Shown here piece by piece: positions 52,405-58,860 of a stretch of DNA of 58,860 nucleotides. A program made the position numbers and the translations under genes. Under the pieces are notes generated by a model. It did not search any database, was not told where the DNA came from, and saw nothing but the letters and a program-made list of their open reading frames with translations. Source of the stretch: JBMYZL01 sp049610385 (lineage in GTDB: Bacteria; Bacteroidota; Bacteroidia; Flavobacteriales_D; Sanyastnellaceae); NCBI GenBank assembly GCA_049610385.1, contig JBMYZL010000017.1, positions 1-58,860 on the forward strand, read 5' to 3'. Each line of letters starts with the position of its first letter. Within the stretch, counting starts at the first letter, position 1.

Positions 52405-53211
52405 ATGGACAACATGAAAACGTCTCGTTTGACTGCGTTTGGACTCTGCTTCAGCCTGGCACTTTTTGCTGCCCAGACTTTTGCCCAATGTGAACCCGAT
52501 TTTGATTTTGGTGACGCAGACTACGGTGCTTTCCCAGATGCGTCTTTGGGAGAACAATTCGATACAGCATATGTAGGGACCCCTTATGTGGATGTTTTTC
52601 ATGTTTTGGTTCCAGAAGATGCGTCTGCAATCGAACCCACTATCAACTTCCCACTGGACAGTGTCGTTTTGGTGGCTGCCACATTGGTGGATACGGTGAC
52701 ACAAGAGGAATATGAATTGTCCGATGTGGGCTTGGAAATAGTTTGCAACAACAACGGAACCAGTTCGAACCCTTGCACATTGATTGCACCTGGGCAGTAT
52801 TGCGCCAACTTGGAAGGCACGCCGACACAATCGGGTGTATATCAAATGACTTTGGAAGTCGATGCATACGTCACTGTTTTCGGTCAAGCTGTCGGACAGC
52901 CATTTGATTTCCAAGGATACATCTTGGACATCAAAGAAGATGCCAGCTCCTACATCACCATTACAATCGATCCAGTGAAACTTTTTCCAAACCCTGCAAG
53001 TGAAGAAGCTTTCTTGGCTTTCCCCGAGAATGAAAACAACCCCATTGAATGGAAAGCGTTGGACATCACAGGGCGAACGGTGACTTCTGGCCGTGTCCTC
53101 TCGTCCGGACTGCATCAATTCGATGTTGCCGATTGGAACGCTGGTGTTTATTTCATTTCAGGGGTCCTGAATGGGAGGACCACGACCAAGCGGCTGATCG
53201 TACAACATTGA
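52405..53211 (+). CDS. T9SS-sorted secreted protein
   Basis: 268 residues from the ATG at 52405 (or 265 from 52414). The signal peptide CFSLALFAAQTFAQ is followed by a beta-sandwich-like domain (about 30-185) of the type seen in adhesin or carbohydrate-binding modules (GTPYVDVFHVLVPEDAS). The last 75 residues are a type A T9SS domain: VKLFPNPASEEAFL, ALDITGRTV, GVYFISGVLNG and a final RLIVQH. It is embedded between STAS and rnz, two genes often adjacent in Bacteroidota. Its stop codon overlaps the rnz start. Confidence 0.82.
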   Translation: MDNMKTSRLTAFGLCFSLALFAAQTFAQCEPDFDFGDADYGAFPDASLGEQFDTAYVGTPYVDVFHVLVPEDASAIEPTINFPLDSVVLVAATLVDTVTQEEYELSDVGLEIVCNNNGTSSNPCTLIAPGQYCANLEGTPTQSGVYQMTLEVDAYVTVFGQAVGQPFDFQGYILDIKEDASSYITITIDPVKLFPNPASEEAFLAFPENENNPIEWKALDITGRTVTSGRVLSSGLHQFDVADWNAGVYFISGVLNGRTTTKRLIVQH

Positions 53212-54134
53212 GTCCCGCTGGTGAATTGATCATTTGTGGCAGTGGAGCGGCACTGCCCACCAAAAACAATTCACCAACTGCTCAAGTACTCACTGTTTCT
53301 GGGTTACCCTATCTCATTGATGCTGGGGAGGGAGTTCAAGAAAGATTGAGAATTGAGCAGGTCAAATTCCAAAAGATTCCGGCAATTTTTATTTCCCATT
53401 TGCATGGGGATCATGTGTTGGGATTGCCCGGTTTGATTGGCACCATGAACTTGTTGGGCCGACAAAAGGCATTGCAGGTATTTGGTCCTCCAGGGATTCA
53501 AACATACTTGGATACCATTCATCAGCTTTCGGAAACCCACTTGAAGTTTGAGCTTCTAATTACTGAAATTCCCGAACGTAGAGGTGAAATTGTGCGCATT
53601 CTAGATGATTCTTTGTTGCATGTGGACGCGTTTCAGGTTAAACACCGGGTGTCAACCTTTGGATATCGTTTTTCTCCTGTGCAGCGACGGCGCAACCTCT
53701 TGAAGTCAGCTATTCAGGACCACAACCTCACTGTTGGCGAAATCAAAAAGCTCACTGCGGGAAAAGATGTTGTGCGTGAAAATGGTGTCACCTTGCACTC
53801 CGATGTGCTTTGCGCACCGAAACAAGATTCCTGGTGCTATGTCTACGGAGCCGATAGCCGGCCTTGTCAAACCATGGTTGAGGCTTCCCGTCAAGCTAGC
53901 CTGATGTATCATGAAGCGACCTTTCGAGATCATGACCATGAGTTGGCTAAAAAGACACATCATTCCACCGCTTCTGAAGCGGGCCAAGTGGCCCTGAAGG
54001 CACAGGTCAAACATCTAATTCTGGGGCATTTTTCCACACGTTACAACGACTTGAATACGTTGGTATCTGAGGCGAAAACCGTTTTTCCAGGAGTAGTTTC
54101 GCTGGGGTTACGTGGAAGTCGATTTAAGCTTTAG
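53208..54134 (+). CDS. rnz: Ribonuclease Z
   Basis: 308 residues, the usual short RNase Z size. The metallo-beta-lactamase motif ISHLHGDHVLGLPGL is intact, followed by VFGPPGIQTYLD, KHRVSTFGYRF, the aspartate in VYGADSRPC, HEATF and GHFSTRY. It cuts the 3' trailer from tRNA precursors. No ATG fits. I infer a TTG at 53208-53210 overlapping the previous TGA (TTGA); a TTG at 53226 is an alternative. Confidence 0.9.
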   Translation: MSPAGELIICGSGAALPTKNNSPTAQVLTVSGLPYLIDAGEGVQERLRIEQVKFQKIPAIFISHLHGDHVLGLPGLIGTMNLLGRQKALQVFGPPGIQTYLDTIHQLSETHLKFELLITEIPERRGEIVRILDDSLLHVDAFQVKHRVSTFGYRFSPVQRRRNLLKSAIQDHNLTVGEIKKLTAGKDVVRENGVTLHSDVLCAPKQDSWCYVYGADSRPCQTMVEASRQASLMYHEATFRDHDHELAKKTHHSTASEAGQVALKAQVKHLILGHFSTRYNDLNTLVSEAKTVFPGVVSLGLRGSRFKL

Positions 54135-54154
54135 GTCAATTGCGTCATTCAGCT

Positions 54155-54162
54155 TACATTTG
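54155..54162 (+). promoter_or_regulatory. Candidate -7 element of the LuxR-type regulator
   Basis: TACATTTG is a perfect TAnnTTTG. A weak -33 (TTTA at 54130-54133) lies about 21 nt upstream. The predicted leader is about 20 nt. Confidence 0.4.
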
Positions 54163-54188
54163 TTATCTAGATTGATTCTTAATAACGC

Positions 54189-54866
54189 ATGACCTCCATT
54201 GCCATAGCCGATTCGAGCCCTGTCTTCCGCTATGGCATGGTGAACATCGTCAAACAATTGAACCATGTCCAACTGGTCGGTGAAGCCTGCGATGAAGTAG
54301 AAATTTTGGGACTCGCCAGATCTTTTCATCCACAAATTGTCATTGTAGATTTCCTCGCAAATGGATTCACCGTCGACACCCTTGTACAGCTCAAGCAGTT
54401 GTCGAAACCACCTCGAATCATCGCAGTAACCGACTCTGAGAGCGGACATACCATCGTCAATGCTCTCCGTGCTGGAGTGGATAGTTATATCAAAAAAGCT
54501 TGCAGCATTCAAGAAGTCCAAGATGCCATTTTGGAGACAGCTGTTGGTGCCACCTTCTTTTGTGGTCAAATTTTGGATGCCATACGCAAAGAAAGCATCG
54601 ACGTCACCGACCTCAAAATAGCTGAGTTTACTTGCCATCCCATCAGTTTGACTGAGCGAGAAAATGAAATCTTGACTCTAATCGCTGAAGGTTACACCAA
54701 TTCTGCCATTGCCACTCGTCTATTTCTGAGCAATCACACGGTCAACACCCACAGGAAAAACATGATGAACAAATTGGGGGTGAACAACACCGCAGCTTTG
54801 GTGATGTATGCGGTCAAAAGTGGGATGGTGAGCCCCAACAAATTCTTGTTCCAAGCGGGCAATTGA
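54189..54866 (+). CDS. NarL/LuxR-family response regulator
   Basis: 225 residues. The receiver domain (about 1-120) keeps the acidic pocket (IADSSPVFRYG), the phospho-accepting aspartate in IVIVDF (about 54), the switch threonine in AVTDS and the lysine in YIKKA. The usual MP after the aspartate is absent. The C-terminal LuxR helix-turn-helix (about 155-215) reads LTERENEILTLIAEGYTNSA, ATRLFLSNHTVNTHRKNMM. No histidine kinase is adjacent, so the partner is unknown. It has its own promoter and terminator. Confidence 0.92.
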   Translation: MTSIAIADSSPVFRYGMVNIVKQLNHVQLVGEACDEVEILGLARSFHPQIVIVDFLANGFTVDTLVQLKQLSKPPRIIAVTDSESGHTIVNALRAGVDSYIKKACSIQEVQDAILETAVGATFFCGQILDAIRKESIDVTDLKIAEFTCHPISLTERENEILTLIAEGYTNSAIATRLFLSNHTVNTHRKNMMNKLGVNNTAALVMYAVKSGMVSPNKFLFQAGN

Positions 54867-54899
54867 ACCCTGGATTTTTGCGTTTTTATGGAAAGTTCC

Positions 54900-54923
54900 T
54901 TGAGGTCTGTACCTCAATTTTTT
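54900..54923 (+). terminator. Intrinsic terminator after the response regulator
   Basis: TTGAGGT (54900-54906) and ACCTCAA (54911-54917) form a perfect 7-bp stem with a CTGT loop, followed by six T. Confidence 0.85.
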
Positions 54924-54952
54924 GGAATCAGACCTTGTTCACACGACCTTTG
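54922..54952 (+). promoter_or_regulatory. Candidate ilvE promoter
   Basis: TTG (54922-54924), 20 nt, then GACCTTTG (54945-54952; five of six fixed bases). It predicts a leader of about 18 nt. It starts within the T-run of the previous terminator. Confidence 0.4.
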
Positions 54953-54977
54953 CAGCCATTCTAAATGATAGAAAGCA

Positions 54978-56045
54978 ATGATTGAAACCACCTCCTCTTT
55001 TGACATTCAACCCACGTTGACCTCACGAAGAGATCAGGTGGATTTTGATGAATTGATATTCGGCAGAACCTTCTCCGACCACATGTTCATCATGGAATTT
55101 GAAGATGGTCAGTGGGGAAAGGGAAAGATTGAGCCTTATGGACCATTTACCATGAGTCCTGCTTCAATGGTCTTCCATTACGGACAAGCTATTTTTGAAG
55201 GGATGAAAGCCTATCGTCTGGAGAATGGGTCAGTTTCCTTATTTCGCCCAGGCATGAACATCGCCCGCTTCAACAAAAGCGCTGAACGCATGTGCATGCC
55301 GAAAGTTCCGGAAGACATCTTCATGGAGGCCTTGACCACATTGATTAAAATCGACGAAGCTTGGGTGCCAGACAATGAGGATTCCTCCTTGTACATACGT
55401 CCTTTCATGATTGCAACAGATTCCTTTGTCGGGGTGAGGCCGAGCACGAAATATGCATTCAGCATTTTCACTTGCCCTGTAAATGCGTATTACAAGGAGC
55501 CTGTGAAAGTCAAAGTTGAGCAAGAATTCACACGTGCTGCGGCAGGTGGTACAGGATACGCGAAGGCGGCTGGTAATTATGCTGGTGCAATGTATCCATC
55601 GCAACTTGCGCACGAAAAGGGCTACCATCAATTGTTGTGGACGGATGGTGTCAATCATGAATTCATTGAGGAAAGTGGCACCATGAATGCGATGTTTGTG
55701 ATCGATGGCAAATTGGTTTCTCCTGCCACAAGCGACACCATTCTATCGGGTGTAACGCGTGATTCTGTGTTGACCTTGGCCCAAGACCTTCAACTTCCCC
55801 TGGAGGTTCGAGCGCTGAGTGTGAAAGAATTGGAGGATGGGTTCAAAATGGGCATTGTCACAGAGGCTTTTGGCGTGGGAACCGCCGCAACCATTGCCCC
55901 AATGGAGTTGATTGGCTTTGAAAGTCAAGATTACAAGTTGCCTCCTCCCAACTCATGGAAAATCGCTCCGGCAATTCGAACAGAACTGGACGCAATACGG
56001 CGAGGCCGCATTGAAGATCGCTTTGGTTGGAACATTGTGATTTAA
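54978..56045 (+). CDS. ilvE: Branched-chain amino-acid aminotransferase
   Basis: 355 residues, fold type IV PLP enzyme. FHYGQAIFEGMKAYR, RPFMIATDSFVGV, the PLP lysine in GTGYAKAAGNYAGA (about 197), FIEESGTMNAMFVI and GVTRDSVLTLA match the longer BCAT type II family. It transfers the amino group of Leu, Ile and Val to 2-oxoglutarate. The next gene starts 18 nt later. Confidence 0.95.
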   Translation: MIETTSSFDIQPTLTSRRDQVDFDELIFGRTFSDHMFIMEFEDGQWGKGKIEPYGPFTMSPASMVFHYGQAIFEGMKAYRLENGSVSLFRPGMNIARFNKSAERMCMPKVPEDIFMEALTTLIKIDEAWVPDNEDSSLYIRPFMIATDSFVGVRPSTKYAFSIFTCPVNAYYKEPVKVKVEQEFTRAAAGGTGYAKAAGNYAGAMYPSQLAHEKGYHQLLWTDGVNHEFIEESGTMNAMFVIDGKLVSPATSDTILSGVTRDSVLTLAQDLQLPLEVRALSVKELEDGFKMGIVTEAFGVGTAATIAPMELIGFESQDYKLPPPNSWKIAPAIRTELDAIRRGRIEDRFGWNIVI

Positions 56046-56063
56046 TTGATGTAAATTCAATAC

Positions 56064-57530
56064 ATGCGCAAGTCATTTGCATGGATCATTTTGTGGGGAT
56101 GCCTTGAATCAATCAGTGCCCAAGTCAATCTGCCAGCGGCTGGAAACGGTGCCACTCCTTTTGCATTGGCTCAAGATTATCGAGCACTGCAATGGAATCC
56201 AGCAGCACTGGCGTTCCAATGTTTTGATCGAAACATTCGCACAACAGCTGGCGGATTCGAAGGCGGAATTTCTGTAAGATCGAGCATGTTCGACAGAAAG
56301 GACTTGTGGGATGATATGTTGAATCGTCCTGGTTCTGAAGAGAATTGGACCCACCTGAATTCAGCGGAATGGATTGACCGCATTAAAGGACAAACCATTG
56401 AACTGGACGCCAGTGCCATAGTAGCGGGCAGTTATCGGCAAACGGGAAATTGGGGATTCGCCTACGTTCATCGTCAATCCTTCCAGGCCGAGATGAAACT
56501 GGGGGAGCAGACCGCAAGTCTCCTGTTCGAGGGTGGAGCGAGTTCCCTGTTCGATTACGTGGTTTTGGTCACAGGGGATACCGTGTCCAATGATGGTGGC
56601 TGGAATCTGGAAAACATCACCAACGTCGTTCAAGGGTTTGGAGGTGGCGACCTGTTAGCCAATGTTCTTGGCGACAGCCGGTTGGGGTTCTCCTACTCCA
56701 AATCTCATGAAATCGGCATGGCCAAATCTTGGGGCAAACGAGATGATGGCTGGCAACTTCATACTGGAGTGGGTGCCCGACTGATATTGGGAAACGGTTA
56801 CTTTTCAGTCTCTGCTAATGACGACGGAGAGTTGGATGCTTTTGGTGCATTCAGCCGTGGTTTCTCAGTTCCCACATTGGATACCGTTGCCGCAACCATT
56901 TTGAACCCAACCTTGGACAGATTGCGCAATTGGGGCCCTGTCGGCCAAGGTTGGGGGGTCGATATCGGGGCAACGATTAGCATGGCCAACCAGCTGTGGA
57001 TTTCAGCAGCTCTGAACAACATCGGCTGGGTCGAATGGCGAGGTGAATCATACTTGACCGAATCTGTTGCCATTGACAGTTGGACTGCTGCCGCCAACAG
57101 CCCAAACAATTGGATTGATGCTGCAACTGAAGCTCTGGACCCCACAACATGGTTTGACCAGGGCACTGCCGAAACACGGCGAGTAGCATTGCCATTGACG
57201 TTGCAGTTGGGTGGCGGTCTTCGCATGGGCAAAGGACTTCTTTTGGCAGCAGATGCCGCTTTTGCTAACCCCGAAAATTTGGATTCAGAGGGCATGCGCG
57301 GCGGTATTTCTGCAGTGATGAGACTCATGCCTTGGTTGAGAATTGATGGCGGCATTCGAAAATTGCAAAACGAAAAGATGCGCATTCCCATCGGTCTGGT
57401 GATAGAAAATCCAACAGGAGGGATGCAAGTGGGGATTCAACTTTCCGATGCCCAAGGACTTTGGCGACCCTCTTCCCCTGAAATTGGAATGAACTTTTGT
57501 TTTCTCAGGTGGGTTTGGATGAGAGAATGA
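56064..57530 (+). CDS. Outer-membrane beta-barrel protein, DUF5723/FadL-like
   Basis: 488 residues. The signal peptide (SFAWIILWGCLESISAQ) is followed by NGATPFALAQDYRALQWNPA, the start typical of DUF5723/PorV-like barrels (a conserved NPA near the N-terminus). Alternating amphipathic strands follow, with SKSHEIGMAKSWG, GVGARLILG, DIGATISMANQLWIS and a last strand ending RWVWMRE. An outer-membrane location is well supported; the cargo or partner is not known. The stop codon overlaps the msrA start (ATGA). Confidence 0.78.
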   Translation: MRKSFAWIILWGCLESISAQVNLPAAGNGATPFALAQDYRALQWNPAALAFQCFDRNIRTTAGGFEGGISVRSSMFDRKDLWDDMLNRPGSEENWTHLNSAEWIDRIKGQTIELDASAIVAGSYRQTGNWGFAYVHRQSFQAEMKLGEQTASLLFEGGASSLFDYVVLVTGDTVSNDGGWNLENITNVVQGFGGGDLLANVLGDSRLGFSYSKSHEIGMAKSWGKRDDGWQLHTGVGARLILGNGYFSVSANDDGELDAFGAFSRGFSVPTLDTVAATILNPTLDRLRNWGPVGQGWGVDIGATISMANQLWISAALNNIGWVEWRGESYLTESVAIDSWTAAANSPNNWIDAATEALDPTTWFDQGTAETRRVALPLTLQLGGGLRMGKGLLLAADAAFANPENLDSEGMRGGISAVMRLMPWLRIDGGIRKLQNEKMRIPIGLVIENPTGGMQVGIQLSDAQGLWRPSSPEIGMNFCFLRWVWMRE

Positions 57531-58147
57531 TTTATGCATTTCTGATTTCCATCTGCATGGGGTCCACATCAGTTTGTGAGTCCACATGCGAATCCCACCT
57601 CATTTCCGCTGAATCCGCCATGAATGATACCATTACGTTAGGCGCTGGATGCTTCTGGTGCGTCGAAGCCGTTTTTTCCTCCCTTCAGGGCGTACAATCT
57701 GTTCAATCAGGCTATATGGGTGGACACATCAAGCATCCGGCTTACAGAGAAGTCTGTACAGGAAGAACAGGGCACGCGGAAGTGGTTCAAGTCGTTTTTG
57801 ACCCCTTGGTTCTGCCTTTGTCCAAATTGCTGGACGTGTTTTTTGCAAGCCATGACCCCACAACGTTGAATCGACAAGGAGCCGACGTGGGCACCCAATA
57901 TAGGAGTGCCATTTTCGCCCACCATGAAGACCAATGGGAGGTGGCGCAAAAAGCGATGGACAGCGCTTCTTCTTTGTGGGAAAATCCCATTGTGACAGAA
58001 TTGACAGCTGCCGAGGAATTCTTTGTCGCTGAGGACTACCATCAACAGTATTATGAATTGAACGGGCACGCACCCTATTGCCGTGCCGTTATAGCCCCAA
58101 AAATGAAGAAGGTTCAACAACAGTTTGGCACCTTACTCAAGCCCTGA
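57527..58147 (+). CDS. msrA: Peptide methionine sulfoxide reductase A, possibly exported
   Basis: 206 residues from the ATG at 57527. The catalytic GAGCFWCVEAVF block, GYMGGHIKHPAYREVCTGRTGHAE and HDPTTLNRQGADVGTQYRSA are classic MsrA. It reduces methionine-S-sulfoxide in proteins. The ATG at 57527 overlaps the upstream stop codon and adds a hydrophobic leader (MIYAFLISICMG), suggesting export. An ATG at 57620 would give a normal cytosolic MsrA (MNDTITLGAGCFWC). Confidence 0.93.
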   Translation: MIYAFLISICMGSTSVCESTCESHLISAESAMNDTITLGAGCFWCVEAVFSSLQGVQSVQSGYMGGHIKHPAYREVCTGRTGHAEVVQVVFDPLVLPLSKLLDVFFASHDPTTLNRQGADVGTQYRSAIFAHHEDQWEVAQKAMDSASSLWENPIVTELTAAEEFFVAEDYHQQYYELNGHAPYCRAVIAPKMKKVQQQFGTLLKP

Positions 58148-58155
58148 TCATCGAA

Positions 58156-58695
58156 TCACTCGGCTGAAGCCTCAGCCTCTTCGATGGCTGCATCGAGGAG
58201 CAAGTCCAATTCCTGTTTGTCCTTTTCATCCCACCTTTGGGATAACCGATTTTGTTTCTTCAGGTGACGATACATGGCAGCTTTCTTCACTTCATAAGCA
58301 ACATAAACCGTGTACAAGCCTGACTCGGCCAAATATTTTTTGCGATCCAATTCCCGCAAGTCAGCAATCGTGGTATTTGTGATTTCTCGTACCAAACTTT
58401 CGAACCTTTCCATGACCTCACTTGTCAATTGGACTCCCACATCTTGCGAATACTGATCCGAGACCACCTGAATGGTGGTGTTCACTTGTTGCGCAATCCC
58501 TTGCCTGGCAGTCAATTCAGCTTTACTCGTCGCGATTTGATCCATCTGACTGGATCCTTTGCCTACGGCTCGAAAAAATCGAGCATTGGATTCATATTTT
58601 GATCCGGAAAAAGGTTCTTTGATCTCTCGTCCATATTGAGAGGCTTGACAAGAAAACAGGGCTACCAAAGAAAACAAGGTGATTAAACGTGTCAT
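58156..58695 (-). CDS. LPP20-like lipoprotein
   Basis: 179 residues from the ATG at 58693-58695. Lipobox LVALFSC (Cys about 16). FFRAVGKGSSQMDQIATSKA followed by ELTARQGIAQQVNTTIQVV is the alpha/beta core of LPP20/LpoB-like lipoproteins, and the C-terminus is acidic and helical. Function unknown. It converges on msrA with an 8-nt gap and is divergent from the gene at the right edge. Confidence 0.72.
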   Translation of the reverse strand: MTRLITLFSLVALFSCQASQYGREIKEPFSGSKYESNARFFRAVGKGSSQMDQIATSKAELTARQGIAQQVNTTIQVVSDQYSQDVGVQLTSEVMERFESLVREITNTTIADLRELDRKKYLAESGLYTVYVAYEVKKAAMYRHLKKQNRLSQRWDEKDKQELDLLLDAAIEEAEASAE

Positions 58696-58748
58696 GGACT
58701 TTGTGAATTTTGGAAGACAAGGTGCATAATTTGTGCCAAAATGCATCA

Positions 58749-58756
58749 TACCTTTG
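58749..58756 (+). promoter_or_regulatory. Candidate -7 element of the last gene
   Basis: TACCTTTG is a perfect TAnnTTTG, 25-34 nt before the possible starts. TTTG at 58730-58733 is 15 nt upstream, slightly short for a -33 element. Confidence 0.4.
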
Positions 58757-58766
58757 TATATACAAA
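58753..58766. promoter_or_regulatory. 14-bp palindrome overlapping the promoter
   Basis: TTTGTATATACAAA is perfectly self-complementary and overlaps the candidate -7 element. ATACAAAT occurs at 58760-58767 and again at 58775-58782, a 15-nt period. An operator for one or both divergent genes is inferred. Confidence 0.4.
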
Positions 58767-58789
58767 TATTATTCATACAAATGAATGGC

Positions 58790-58860
58790 ATGAGCGTTCT
58801 CGATTCCATACAATCACGTTTCAGTCCTTATGCATTTGACGGAATGCCCGTTGCCTTGGA
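58790..58860 (+). CDS. Start of a possible nitroreductase-family protein (partial)
   Basis: Only about 23 codons are in the window (MSVLDSIQSRFSPYAFDGMP). The IQSRFSPYAFDGMPV pattern resembles the N-terminus of nitroreductases (xxRWSPRAFxxxPV), which are FMN-dependent. An in-frame ATG at 58781 is possible. The rest of the gene is outside the window. Confidence 0.4.
   Translation, partial: MSVLDSIQSRFSPYAFDGMPVAL

Noticed and set aside
54108..54638. 176-codon minus-strand frame opposite the response regulator
   Set aside because: Antisense shadow of the receiver domain; no family features or promoter.
2..58860. Mobile elements, prophage genes, tRNA or rRNA genes
   Set aside because: No transposase, integrase, terminal inverted repeats or tRNA cloverleaf could be recognised; the only structural RNA I can support is rnpB.

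Overview
The window looks like a chromosome segment of a marine, Cryomorphaceae/Schleiferiaceae-like member of the Flavobacteriales (Bacteroidota). The evidence is: secreted proteins ending in type IX secretion (T9SS) sorting domains; secreted proteins built from GCTDxxACNYD / DDGSC cysteine repeats; the YqgE, DUF2797, DUF5723 and GH92 families; a pyrR-pyrB-STAS-rnz gene order; almost no Shine-Dalgarno sequences; and several matches to the Bacteroidota promoter (TTTG about 20 nt before TAnnTTTG). Taxonomy is inferred from these traits only. I see no insertion sequence, prophage, CRISPR array, tRNA or rRNA gene.

Layout. 1-4.0 kb: the end of one secreted protein and a complete 1069-residue Cys-repeat protein, both ending in the same EF-hand/dockerin-like tail, with a small RRM RNA-binding protein between them on the minus strand. 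4.0-12.2 kb: a thioredoxin-fold lipoprotein, an alpha/beta hydrolase with an extra N-terminal domain, a T9SS cargo protein, DUF2797, YqgE, an M14 carboxypeptidase and an HSL-type esterase. 12.2-20.2 kb: a tightly coupled minus-strand operon, paaZ - S41-like protease - GH92 mannosidase - class III aminotransferase. 20.3-28.3 kb: a T9SS cargo protein, a PhoD-like phosphatase, a cysteine-dioxygenase-like/methyltransferase fusion followed by pdxH, and on the minus strand recQ-rlmI. 28.3-36.5 kb: tpiA-prmA, an unrecognised 1488-residue exported protein and a 2,4-dienoyl-CoA reductase-like flavoenzyme. 36.5-38.9 kb (minus): a beta-propeller lipoprotein, rluE-like and plsC. 39-43 kb: an M28 peptidase, RNase P RNA (rnpB) starting at its stop codon, a small putative DNA-binding protein with a strong leader hairpin, and pruA. 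43-50.4 kb: a 1608-residue TPR/PD40/SPOR protein with 42 tandem pentapeptides, then rpsA with a long acidic tail. 50.5-54.1 kb: pyrR-pyrB-STAS-T9SS cargo-rnz. 54.2-58.9 kb: a LuxR-type response regulator, ilvE, a DUF5723 barrel with msrA, an LPP20-like lipoprotein and the start of a possible nitroreductase.

The genome is very compact. Most convergent pairs overlap or abut, divergent pairs are often only 20-45 nt apart, and one pair (pruA and the repeat protein) shares its start codons. Much of the content is housekeeping (translation, pyrimidine and amino-acid metabolism, glycolysis, RNA processing). It is interleaved with cell-envelope and exported proteins for polymer breakdown (GH92, M14, M28, S41-like, PhoD) and surface display. 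No single contiguous novel system stands out. The best candidates for new biology are the pentapeptide-repeat/triple-SPOR protein with its shared start codon, the cupin-methyltransferase fusion beside pdxH, the leader stem-loop before the small HTH-like protein, the 1488-residue envelope protein, and the recurring GDLN-type tail.
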